Below, piece after piece: positions 9,001 to 16,296 of a DNA stretch of 64,000 bases (within the stretch, counting starts at the first letter, position 1; each line of letters opens with the position of its first letter). The notes beneath the pieces were generated by a model. It did no database searches. It saw nothing but the letters and a program-made list of their open reading frames with translations, and was not told where the DNA came from. A program made the position numbers and the translations under genes. Location: positions 1-64,000 of the forward strand of contig NZ_JAEDAH010000078.1 in the NCBI RefSeq assembly GCF_020320395.1, written 5' to 3'. Source of the stretch: Thalassolituus marinus (GTDB lineage: Bacteria > Pseudomonadota > Gammaproteobacteria > Pseudomonadales > Oceanobacteraceae).

Positions 9001-10740
9001 TTAACTTGTCAGGTCGCGGTAAAGCAACAATATCACTGCAATAGCCAGTACTAATGAAATACCTTGCCAGAATTGCACTGGATTGCGCTCGATCAGTGGG
9101 GGCTTTTTCTGACTGAGAAAGGTCTTGTTCGGATGGCTCAGATCGAAGACAAATTCATCGGCATCCTGGTAGCGTTTGTGTGGCTCTAATTCCAGCGCTT
9201 TACGCAGGGTTTCATCGACCCAGCGTGGAACCGGAGTTTCTTCATCGAGGTGATGAATTGGCGTATATCGCAGGCGGTTCTGCGCTTTTGCAGTGTGCGT
9301 TCTGGCAATGTCCAGGCCGTAAGGCAAACGTCCGCTCAGCATCTGATAGGTGATCACCGCCAGTGAGAACACATCCGATGGCACCGAACCACTGTGGCCA
9401 AGAAAGTATTCAGGTGCTGCGTACTGAGCCGTCCCCAGCAATTCCAGCCGCTCAATGGGGGTGTCAATTTCCATAATGCCCGCCACCCGGGTCGAACCAA
9501 AATCAATGATTTTTACCGTGCCTGTGCTGTCGATCATAATGTTGTCGGGCTTCAGATCCTGATGCAGCATCTCCAGACGGTGAAACGCTCGTAAGCCACG
9601 CGCCACCTGTTCAATTATTTCGCGTACTGCCTGTAGCGAGGGTTCAGGATTGTCGCGCATCCATTGATCGAGGGTAATACCCTCAATAAATTCAGTTACG
9701 ACATAGAGAAAATTCGGACGACGGTTGTTTTTCACCGGTTTCAGAACGTGGGCGCTGTCTATGCGGCGGGCAATCCATTCCTCCATCAGAAAACGCTCCA
9801 GATAGGCAGCGTTTTCTCGTAGCTCACCAGATGGTGTTTTCAGAATTACTTTCTGTCCGGTTTCGTTGTCGCTGGCGACATACACATGACTACGGGGGCT
9901 GGAGTGTATTTTCCGTTCAATGCGGTAGCCATCGAATTCGTCGCGCGGATTCAGTTCCGGCGGGAAAGGCAGTTCGGTTAATTGCTGGTAAATATCTTCG
10001 TTGCTGGCGGCGGGCAGCTGATCAATACGAACAATCTGAATGGTCAGGTTGTCGTCACTGCCATTGTCCAGAGCCGTAGTCAGAATCTGTTGTGCTGCGG
10101 CATTTAAGTCTTCAGATAATGCTTTAACAGTATCAGTCACAAAACTATGGCTGACGAACTCATAGATGCCATCGGTGGCAAAAATAAAGGTATCACCGCT
10201 GTTAAGAGCGAAGGACTGATAGTCGAGATCAAGCTGCTGGCCCATACCCATAGCCCGGGTCAGGTAGCTTTTATCTTCTGAGATATAGTAACGGTGGTCA
10301 GTTGTCAGTTGTTCCAGAGTATTGCCCTGGATACGGTATATCCGGCTGTCGCCGGCATGAAATAAATGCGCCGTTGCAGATTTAACGATCAGGCCGGAAA
10401 AGGTGCAGACATAGCCACGATTCATGTCGGAACGATACTGGCTCTGACGGCTTTGAGCATACAGCCAGGAATTGCTGGCCAACAGAACCTGCAGGGCCGA
10501 TTTCTTTACTGACCAGGCTTCAGATGTGCAGTAGTAATCGTCCAGAAACCCCCTTACCGCAGCAGCACTGGCGATCTGACTGACATCACTGCTGCTGATA
10601 CCATCGGCCAGCGCAATTGCAATGCCTTTGGATTCCAGTAAATGATCTTCCGGGATACGTGTGCCAAAGAAATCCTGATTGACGGCTTTCACGCCTTTAT
10701 CAGATGCCTGTCCTACGGAAACTGTCAGTCGGCTTGCCAT
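9001..10740 (-). CDS. PP2C phosphatase - Ser/Thr kinase fusion, membrane anchored
   Basis: 579-residue protein. Residues about 1-245 are a PP2C-type phosphatase (NQDFFG, IALADGISS, HAGDSRIYRI, GSDDNLTIQIV give the metal-binding acidic residues). Residues about 268-540 are a Hanks-type kinase: VILKTPSG supplies the ATP lysine, LHQDLKPDNIM the catalytic loop (HQD for HRD), IDFGSTR the DFG motif and YAAPEYF the APE motif. A single C-terminal membrane helix follows (FWQGISLVLAIAVILLLY). The glycine-rich loop is degenerate (IHSSPRSHVYVA). From memory, pseudomonads carry bifunctional kinase/phosphatases of this kind next to nitrate-assimilation genes. Here it lies downstream of the FNT gene, behind that gene's terminator. 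Substrates unknown. Confidence 0.88.
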   Translation of the reverse strand: MASRLTVSVGQASDKGVKAVNQDFFGTRIPEDHLLESKGIAIALADGISSSDVSQIASAAAVRGFLDDYYCTSEAWSVKKSALQVLLASNSWLYAQSRQSQYRSDMNRGYVCTFSGLIVKSATAHLFHAGDSRIYRIQGNTLEQLTTDHRYYISEDKSYLTRAMGMGQQLDLDYQSFALNSGDTFIFATDGIYEFVSHSFVTDTVKALSEDLNAAAQQILTTALDNGSDDNLTIQIVRIDQLPAASNEDIYQQLTELPFPPELNPRDEFDGYRIERKIHSSPRSHVYVASDNETGQKVILKTPSGELRENAAYLERFLMEEWIARRIDSAHVLKPVKNNRRPNFLYVVTEFIEGITLDQWMRDNPEPSLQAVREIIEQVARGLRAFHRLEMLHQDLKPDNIMIDSTGTVKIIDFGSTRVAGIMEIDTPIERLELLGTAQYAAPEYFLGHSGSVPSDVFSLAVITYQMLSGRLPYGLDIARTHTAKAQNRLRYTPIHHLDEETPVPRWVDETLRKALELEPHKRYQDADEFVFDLSHPNKTFLSQKKPPLIERNPVQFWQGISLVLAIAVILLLYRDLTS

Positions 10741-10775
10741 ACAGGAATACCTGTCCGTTAAACGTTGTCAGAAAC

Positions 10776-10800
10776 AAAAAAGCCCTGGATATCCAGGGCT
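10776..10800 (-). terminator. Intrinsic terminator of the FNT gene
   Basis: Reading leftwards: stem AGCCCTGG-ATAT-CCAGGGCT (10781-10800) followed by a run of six T residues (A-run 10776-10781 on the plus strand). It separates the FNT gene from the kinase gene, which would need read-through or its own promoter. Confidence 0.85.
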
Positions 10801-10817
10801 CTTCTTCACACGGTAAA

Positions 10818-11654
10818 TCAGGCTGCTTTTTTGCTTTCTACCGCAGCCAGTTTACGAGGAGCACTCTGGCGAACGTGAGTGTAATACAGTGGCAGACCAA
10901 CAAACAGGAAGCCACCGGCCAGATTGCCCAGAGCGGTTGGCAGCTCGTTCCAAACCAGATACTGCATGAAGGTGAAGTCACCGCCCATGATCATGGAGAA
11001 TGGGAACAGGAACATATTCACAATGGAATGTTCGAAACCCATGAAGAAGAACAGCATTACCGGCATCCACATTGCAGCCATTTTACCGGTTGCAGAAGTA
11101 GAGATCATCGCGCCAACAACACCCATGGACACCATCCAGTTGCACAGCATGCCGCGGATGAAAATGGTGAACCAGCCATCAACACCGTGGGAAGCGTAAC
11201 CCAGGGTACGAGACTCACCAATGCTGGCGACTTTAGCTGCCAGAGCGCCGCCGTCAGTGTTGTAGCCATAGGTCAGAATAAAAGAAACCATCACCGCAGT
11301 GGTCAGTGCACCGGCAAAGTTACCGATGAAAACCAGGCCCCAGTTACGCAGCAGACCACCGATGGTAACACCCGGGCGTTTATCGAGCAGGGCAAGAGGA
11401 ACCAGCGTAAATACACCGGTCAGCAGATCGAATTTCATCAGGTAAAGCATGATGAAACCGACCGGGAACAGACATGCGCCGAGAATCGGTGAACCGCTTT
11501 TCATTGCGACTGTAATGGCGAATACCGCCGCCAGACCCAGAATCGCGCCGGCCATAAAGGCACGGATCAGGGTGTCTTTGGTCGACATGTGGATTTTTTC
11601 TTCACCGGAATCGACCATTTTGGTGGCGAACTCGGATGGCATCAAATAAGACAT
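10818..11654 (-). CDS. Formate/nitrite transporter (FNT) family channel
   Basis: 278-residue inner-membrane pentameric channel of the FocA/NirC family, moving small monovalent anions such as nitrite or formate. Six hydrophobic segments are visible. The conserved central histidine lies in GFEHSIVNMF, and KFDLLTGVF occupies the first re-entrant loop position. The start is the ATG at 11652-11654 (MSYLMPSEF), preceded by a strong GAGAGGTGAG ribosome-binding site; the upstream open frame is the untranslated leader. Regulatory context (sigma54 promoter, NtrC-like dyad, ANTAR-controlled attenuator, NIT-ANTAR gene upstream) argues for a nitrogen-assimilation role, most simply nitrite uptake. Substrate is inferred. 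Confidence 0.9.
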   Translation of the reverse strand: MSYLMPSEFATKMVDSGEEKIHMSTKDTLIRAFMAGAILGLAAVFAITVAMKSGSPILGACLFPVGFIMLYLMKFDLLTGVFTLVPLALLDKRPGVTIGGLLRNWGLVFIGNFAGALTTAVMVSFILTYGYNTDGGALAAKVASIGESRTLGYASHGVDGWFTIFIRGMLCNWMVSMGVVGAMISTSATGKMAAMWMPVMLFFFMGFEHSIVNMFLFPFSMIMGGDFTFMQYLVWNELPTALGNLAGGFLFVGLPLYYTHVRQSAPRKLAAVESKKAA

Positions 11655-11743
11655 AGTCTCACCTCTCTCGTTAAAAAATCGGTATGTACAGATGTTCGTC
11701 TGTACGGATTCTGAACTTCCCCAACAACACTTCTGGCGGCCGA

Positions 11744-11800
11744 AAAACGAAAAACGGCATCGCACCCCGATCTGCTGTTGCAGTCAGGAGTGGACGCCGT
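11744..11800 (-). terminator. Attenuator terminator in the FNT leader
   Basis: Leftward RNA: AACGGC-GUC-CACUCC pairs with GGGGUG-(bulged C)-GAU-GCCGUU, giving about 15 base pairs, with an inner CUGC-AACA-GCAG hairpin on top. It is followed by UUUUCGUUUUU (11744-11754). This is a strong intrinsic terminator about 90 bases before the FNT start codon. Its 5' arm shares bases with the second ANTAR hairpin (11791-11806), so the two folds exclude each other. Confidence 0.88.
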
Positions 11801-11842
11801 TATCCAGAATCTTCAGTTTGTAGAGCAGGCCGCCATTAGCCT
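11791..11842 (-). promoter_or_regulatory. Dual-hairpin ANTAR (NasR) RNA target
   Basis: Two 5-bp hairpins on the leftward RNA. P1 at 11827-11842 is AGGCU-[AAUGGC]-GGCCU. P2 at 11791-11806 is UGGAU-[AACGGC]-GUCCA. Both have a U-G closing pair and a hexaloop with A at position 1 and G at position 4, the published signature of ANTAR-protein targets. A 20-base linker separates them. P2 uses bases needed for the downstream terminator stem, so protein binding should permit read-through. Confidence 0.88.
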
Positions 11843-11853
11843 TATGGATGTTT

Positions 11854-11870
11854 TAGCAACCGCTGTGCCA
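11854..11870 (-). promoter_or_regulatory. Sigma54 promoter of the FNT gene
   Basis: Leftward strand TGGCAC-AGCGG-TTGCTA. The -24 GG and -12 GC are separated by exactly 10 bases, and TGGCAC and TTGCT match the RpoN consensus fully. The predicted start, near 11844, falls right at the first ANTAR hairpin, as in the Klebsiella nasF arrangement. Confidence 0.88.
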
Positions 11871-11944
11871 TTTTCCGGATAAGCTGAAATTACAGGGCTT
11901 TTATGTTGTTTTGGGCGGAATCCGGCTCTGTTTGACCGAAGGTG

Positions 11945-11961
11945 TGCACGAATGTGGTGCG
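11945..11961. promoter_or_regulatory. Candidate NtrC binding site
   Basis: TGCAC-N7-GTGCG dyad, matching the NtrC core GCAC-N7-GTGC. It is centred about 108 bases upstream of the predicted sigma54 transcription start, a typical enhancer distance. Confidence 0.65.
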
Positions 11962-12022
11962 CGCTTTGGCGGCGGGGCCCGTATATGGTTCGGGCTGGCT
12001 GAGATAACAAGGGGAGATCTGT

Positions 12023-12046
12023 GGCCCTGCTGAATGCTGCAGGGCC
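12023..12046. other. Hairpin just downstream of the NasR-type gene
   Basis: Perfect 8-bp inverted repeat GGCCCTGC / GCAGGGCC with an 8-base loop, directly after the stop codon of the leftward NIT-ANTAR gene. No T-run follows, so it may be a weak terminator or RNA-stabilising hairpin. Confidence 0.4.
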
Positions 12047-12056
12047 GGGCGATGAG

Positions 12057-13343
12057 TTAACGCGCAGGGGAGGTTAGCTGCAGCATGTCGGCAACGCTGA
12101 TGATATTCGCTGCGACATCAACGATACGCTTATTGCCATCCATTGCCGCCTGGCGAATCTGCTTATAGGCCTGTTCTTCGTTGATGCCCTGATTCTGCAT
12201 TAGCAGGCCCTTGGCTTTTTCGATCAGTTTACGTTCGTCCAGAGCCTGACGGGCTTCAGTCAGTTCGTCACTGATACGCTGCAGACGTTCTGCCTGGCCC
12301 TGTACCAGATCTGAGATGGAGCGGGCCAGTTTAATGTTCACGCCGGGGGGCACGTTCACCGTGTTGCTGCTTTTTTCATTATCTGGAAGTGAAGACAGAG
12401 GAGACATCGGTGGTTCTTCAATATCTGCCAGTTGCTTCAGGTGTTCGCTGTGCAATCTGAGGTCTTCTTCTGCCTGAGCGATTTTTCCTTCGCACAGCGA
12501 CAGCAGCTGACTGGCCAGTTCGGCCTCGATTTTCTGCATCTCGTCGATTCGGCGTGTGGCGACTTCGTACCAGACTTCGCTGATAGCCGTCGGCAGTGTG
12601 TCACCGGAACGGTAGCGGGTGATCATCTGCCGCATACGATCCAGCTCTGCACTGGCATCACTGCTTTCTGCCTGACGCCACTGGGCGGCGGGGATGGTTT
12701 GCGCAAAATCGTTGAATATATCAAAGCAGCGGTTCTGAGCTTCCTGCAGAGACTTAAGCTGGTCCTGCTGGTTGCTGGTGAACTCGCCGGCGGTGTAGCC
12801 GATAAGACCCCAGGCACGTTCCTGACCGGCGTATTCCTTACCCTGAACAAAGTTGAACATAGCAACCAGAGCACGGGTGATATCCGGGTCGCTGGCGATA
12901 TCGGCTGCTTCAAAGACCACCGCCAGCAAGCCCGCAACCAGCCGATTAAACAGTCGGGTGCTGTCTTTGGCACTTAACTGACGGGCTGAAATCTGCGCAC
13001 GCAGCGCTGGCAGGTCGTCCAGGCAATGAAGTACGAACGCCAGGCTGCTGTACAGTCGGGCGGAGCTTGCCGAGCATTCTGAAATATTCAGTTCACTCAG
13101 CGCGGTGCGAAAGCGATCTTCTGCTCCGCTGACCATTTTCAGTTCATTGTCGCGCTCGGAAGCAAAGCGTTGCCCGGCAGATACCAGGTAGGTATTGGAC
13201 AGACCGCGTTCACGTTGCAGTTCATGAATAAATTCAGTGACTTTGGTCACCAGTCCGCAGCTGATCAGTAATTGTTTCAGCGTACTGATTTCAGAACGCT
13301 TGGCTGCTAACAGAAAATCTTCGGTGGTTAAGTGAGAGGTCAT
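12057..13343 (-). CDS. nasR: NIT-ANTAR nitrate/nitrite-responsive antiterminator (NasR type)
   Basis: 428 residues. Most of the chain is an all-helical NIT sensor domain (HELQRERGLSNTYLVSAG near the N-terminus is the characteristic stretch containing the nitrate-binding helix), which in Klebsiella NasR binds nitrate or nitrite. The last 65 residues are an ANTAR RNA-binding domain: ALDERKLIEKAKGLLMQ, then NEEQAYKQIRQAAMD. Start at the ATG complementary to 13341-13343 (MTSHLTTEDF); the longer open frame upstream runs into the EamA promoter and lacks coding character. Its predicted RNA target is the leader of the next gene downstream (FNT). By family precedent, nitrate binding frees the ANTAR domain to bind the two hairpins and prevent termination. 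Confidence 0.9.
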   Translation of the reverse strand: MTSHLTTEDFLLAAKRSEISTLKQLLISCGLVTKVTEFIHELQRERGLSNTYLVSAGQRFASERDNELKMVSGAEDRFRTALSELNISECSASSARLYSSLAFVLHCLDDLPALRAQISARQLSAKDSTRLFNRLVAGLLAVVFEAADIASDPDITRALVAMFNFVQGKEYAGQERAWGLIGYTAGEFTSNQQDQLKSLQEAQNRCFDIFNDFAQTIPAAQWRQAESSDASAELDRMRQMITRYRSGDTLPTAISEVWYEVATRRIDEMQKIEAELASQLLSLCEGKIAQAEEDLRLHSEHLKQLADIEEPPMSPLSSLPDNEKSSNTVNVPPGVNIKLARSISDLVQGQAERLQRISDELTEARQALDERKLIEKAKGLLMQNQGINEEQAYKQIRQAAMDGNKRIVDVAANIISVADMLQLTSPAR

Positions 13344-13452
13344 TGCTTGAGCCGGCAGGGTGAAAACTATCGCTAAGGATACCAAGTTGTATTCAGTTGC
13401 CACAGCGTTTCGGTCCTGCAGCATGGCATAATGGCTTCCATCTGGAGGAATT

Positions 13453-14310
13453 ATGATCTTTGCCTTGTTGTCTGCGCTCGCCTGGTCGTTGCTCGACCTG
13501 CTGCGCAAGTACCTGTCTTCGCAAACTACGCCACTGTCTCTGGCGGTGTGGCTGGCCCTGGGGGTTACACCCTTATACGCCGTCAGCTGGGTTGCCTCAG
13601 GTAGCGCCATGCCTGAATCGGATTACTGGTTGCCGGGTAGTTTGTCGGTGCTGGCAGCGGCCGTGGCGAGCTTTTCGTTTATCAAAGCACTGAGTATCGG
13701 GCGCATGGCCATACTCATTCCTGTGTTGTCATTTACACCCGTGGTTGCAGCCATACTGAGCTGGGTCCTTTTGGGTGACATTCCTGACAATGTTCAGCTG
13801 GCGGCGATGGCTGTCATCGTTGTCACCATCTTTGTGCTCAACGGTGGCTGGAATCTGCTCAGAGATCCGACTCACGCAGGCCCGGGGTTTGGTCTTATGT
13901 TGCTGGTATCGCTGTGTTGGGGAATGGTTATTGTACTCGATAAATGGGCGCTGGCTTCGGCGCCGCTGGCCTTTCACGGATTTCTGCAGAGTGCGGGTAT
14001 GGTGCTGCTATTGTGTCTGGCGCTTGCTGTGCGGCCGGGTGAGCAACGAAGGGTTGTCGGTGTACCTGTGTACCAGGGGCATATCGGTTTGTTAATGCTG
14101 GCGGTGGTGACCTTTGCAACAGCGGTCAGTCTGCAGTGGCTGGCCTTGGCGCACGTGCATGCGGGCGTACTGGAAACCATTAAACGCGGCACCGGGATTC
14201 TCGGTGCCGCGTTGTGGGGGGCATGGTTGTTCAGGGAGCAGGTAGGCCGGATTCAGTTGTTGCTGATGGGCGTTATCATTGTTGCCACGGCTGTGCTGTC
14301 CCTTACCTGA
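13453..14310 (+). CDS. EamA/DMT-family inner-membrane transporter
   Basis: 285-residue polytopic protein with two EamA repeats and about ten membrane segments, starting directly in the first helix (MIFALLSALAWSLLDLLRK). GGAGGA lies 6 bases before the ATG at 13453. It shares the DMT fold with the exporter at 4174-5034 but is clearly a separate subfamily. Divergent from the NasR-type gene with a 109-base gap and convergent with alkB (19 bases apart). Substrate not predictable. Confidence 0.85.
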   Translation: MIFALLSALAWSLLDLLRKYLSSQTTPLSLAVWLALGVTPLYAVSWVASGSAMPESDYWLPGSLSVLAAAVASFSFIKALSIGRMAILIPVLSFTPVVAAILSWVLLGDIPDNVQLAAMAVIVVTIFVLNGGWNLLRDPTHAGPGFGLMLLVSLCWGMVIVLDKWALASAPLAFHGFLQSAGMVLLLCLALAVRPGEQRRVVGVPVYQGHIGLLMLAVVTFATAVSLQWLALAHVHAGVLETIKRGTGILGAALWGAWLFREQVGRIQLLLMGVIIVATAVLSLT

Positions 14311-14329
14311 TTCTCGCTAACCGGGCTGA

Positions 14330-15448
14330 TCAGCTGGCGTTCGTCAGCTGATGCTCCTCGCCCTGATAGTAGTGTTCAACGCGCGGGTTCATCACCCGGA
14401 ACCACAGTGGTGGTAGCAGGGCCAGCACCACCATGGTGGCGTAACCACTCGGTAGCTGCGGACTCTCTTCATGATGGCGCAGTACCTGATAGCGACGCTT
14501 CGGATTGGCATGGTGATCTGAGTGGCGCTGTAACTGAAACAGGAACAGATTGGTCAGCAGGTAATTGCTGTTCCAGGAGTGCTCAATGGTTGTGCGCTCA
14601 TAACGGCCGTTATCCAGTTTGCGACGGTGTAAGCCGTAGTGCTCAACATAGTTAATGATTTCCAGCAGAGTAATGGCGACCAGACTCTGGCCCAGGAAGT
14701 ACACCAGCCCCATCCAGCCCCAGGTCAGCGTAAACATGGCGGCGAAGGCAATACTGATAACATTCCACCAGATCAGCTCATTGTGCCAGCTTAACGGTGA
14801 GTGCCCGGCTTTGCGCAGACGCTGCGCTTCCAGCTTCCAGGCATTGGCGGTGTTGTGCACGATCGCATGTGGCAGAAACTGGTACAGCGATTGGCCGTAG
14901 CGCGACGAGGAAGCGTCCTCGGGCGTTGAAACGTGCACATGATGGCCGCGAATATGCTCAACCTTAAAACCGGAATAACACACGGTTGCCAGTAATAAGC
15001 CACCACTCCATTGCTCTGTTCTGGTGTCTTTGTGGATCAGCTCGTGGGCAACATTAATCGCCAGTGTCACACTGCAGGTGCCAACCGACAGCAACCAGCC
15101 AATCGCACCGATCCAGCTGAAGTCCGTTGTCATAAACAGATAACCGCCATACACCAGTGCGACCAGTTGCAGTGGCAATACCAGCAATGTCAGCCAGCGA
15201 TAGTAGCGCTGGCCGGACAGTGCGGGCACTTCCTTTTCTTCATCCGGATTCACCGCATCTTTACCAATGATGTGATCCATCACCGGTACCATCAGGTAGA
15301 CAAAAATCAGGGTTGAGAAGGCAAACAGGTTGTGATGGCCAAAGGCCAGCCACAGCTGTTCGGATAAAAAAATCAGCGCCGGTGGAATGATGATCAGCAG
15401 ATAAGCGTACTTTTTCAGTAACAGCATGTGCTGGGGTGTGGTGGTCAT
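14330..15448 (-). CDS. alkB: AlkB-type alkane 1-monooxygenase
   Basis: 372-residue integral-membrane non-haem di-iron enzyme that hydroxylates medium-chain n-alkanes at the terminal carbon using rubredoxin electrons. The histidine boxes are intact: HELIH (135-139), EHIRGHHVH (164-172) and LQRHSDHH (306-313), plus the AlkB-specific NYVEHYGL segment (266-273). Six hydrophobic segments are present. The ATG at 15446-15448 follows AAGGAAG. Rubredoxin and rubredoxin reductase are not in the window, so they must be encoded elsewhere. The divergent GntR gene and repeated TTGTCC-type sites between them suggest direct repression relieved by an alkane-derived fatty acid or acyl-CoA (inference). Confidence 0.95.
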   Translation of the reverse strand: MTTTPQHMLLLKKYAYLLIIIPPALIFLSEQLWLAFGHHNLFAFSTLIFVYLMVPVMDHIIGKDAVNPDEEKEVPALSGQRYYRWLTLLVLPLQLVALVYGGYLFMTTDFSWIGAIGWLLSVGTCSVTLAINVAHELIHKDTRTEQWSGGLLLATVCYSGFKVEHIRGHHVHVSTPEDASSSRYGQSLYQFLPHAIVHNTANAWKLEAQRLRKAGHSPLSWHNELIWWNVISIAFAAMFTLTWGWMGLVYFLGQSLVAITLLEIINYVEHYGLHRRKLDNGRYERTTIEHSWNSNYLLTNLFLFQLQRHSDHHANPKRRYQVLRHHEESPQLPSGYATMVVLALLPPLWFRVMNPRVEHYYQGEEHQLTNAS

Positions 15449-15471
15449 GGCTGAGTCTTCCTTTTGTTTTA

Positions 15472-15565
15472 TTGTCCTACAATCCTACGATTGTGATATT
15501 GAGTAGTAAAAGGACAAATCGAGCCATCGGCCTCAGAGGCTTCCCGGTCGAGCTTTGTCCGACAA
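15472..15565. promoter_or_regulatory. Candidate GntR operators between alkB and gntR
   Basis: Two near-identical dyads: TTGTCCTACAA at 15472-15482, close to the alkB start, and TTGTCCGACAA at 15555-15565, before the gntR start. They differ at one base and both continue with TC. Related half-sites ACAATC (15479-15484), GATTGT (15489-15494) and AGGACAA (15511-15517) cluster between them. Symmetry and size fit FCD-class GntR operators. Confidence 0.65.
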
Positions 15566-15614
15566 TCTGCAGGAGTGGTACACTCAGCGTTTTTACAGGT
15601 CAGGTAAGTACGTC

Positions 15615-16283
15615 ATGACATTTGAGGCGGGTGAGAGCCTTGCTGCGCGGATAGCCGGTTACCTTTCACAGGAAATCATTCGCGGCAATATGCGCTCCGG
15701 TGAACGGATTCAGGAGGCCCGTGTGGTCAGTGCGCTGGACGTCAGCCGTGGCTCCGTGCGCGAAGCGCTGTTGCTGCTGGAAAAATGTCATCTGGTTACG
15801 ATTCTGCCGCGCCGTGGGGCTTTTGTTTCCGAACTGAACGAAGTGCGTGTGCGCAGTATCTATGACCTGTATGTCACGTTGCTGACCATGCTGGCGACAT
15901 TACTGGCGCAGAACTGGTCGGATGAAACAGCCAGAACGCTGAATGAAAAGGCTGCTATGGCAGAAAAACTGGCGGCGGAGCAGGACCCTTATCGCTTCAT
16001 TGAAGCCGGCTTTGCTGTCATGGACTGTGCTCTGCAGCTGGCGGGTAACGAGTATCTGCTGACCATCATGCAGGATATGCAGCCTGCGCTGTATCGTACG
16101 TCGGCGCTGGCTATTCGTTTTTCACCGCAGGAAGCGGGCTTTGCCGGGCACTTTATTTCCGGTCTGATTGCTGCCGCGGCTGCAGGCAATGAAGATACTA
16201 TCCGCAAGCTGGTCAGAGAATACGGCAGTCACCAGTGCGATCTGGTCTTGCGCGCTCTGCACAATCACTCCACACAGTCATAA
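15615..16283 (+). CDS. GntR-family (FCD-type) transcriptional regulator
   Basis: About 222 residues. The winged helix (residues about 8-75) contains IAGYLSQEIIRGNMRSGERI and the recognition-helix region DVSRGSVREALLLLEK. The C-terminal part is helical, like FadR/FCD effector domains. Start chosen at the ATG at 15615 (MTFEAG); the open frame reaches back to 15555, but that stretch overlaps a candidate operator. Divergent from alkB, which makes alkB its most likely target. GntR regulators are also known beside some alkB genes of marine alkane degraders. smc follows after only 13 bases, so smc may be co-transcribed. Confidence 0.88.
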   Translation: MTFEAGESLAARIAGYLSQEIIRGNMRSGERIQEARVVSALDVSRGSVREALLLLEKCHLVTILPRRGAFVSELNEVRVRSIYDLYVTLLTMLATLLAQNWSDETARTLNEKAAMAEKLAAEQDPYRFIEAGFAVMDCALQLAGNEYLLTIMQDMQPALYRTSALAIRFSPQEAGFAGHFISGLIAAAAAGNEDTIRKLVREYGSHQCDLVLRALHNHSTQS

Positions 16284-16296
16284 CAGGAAACCGTAC

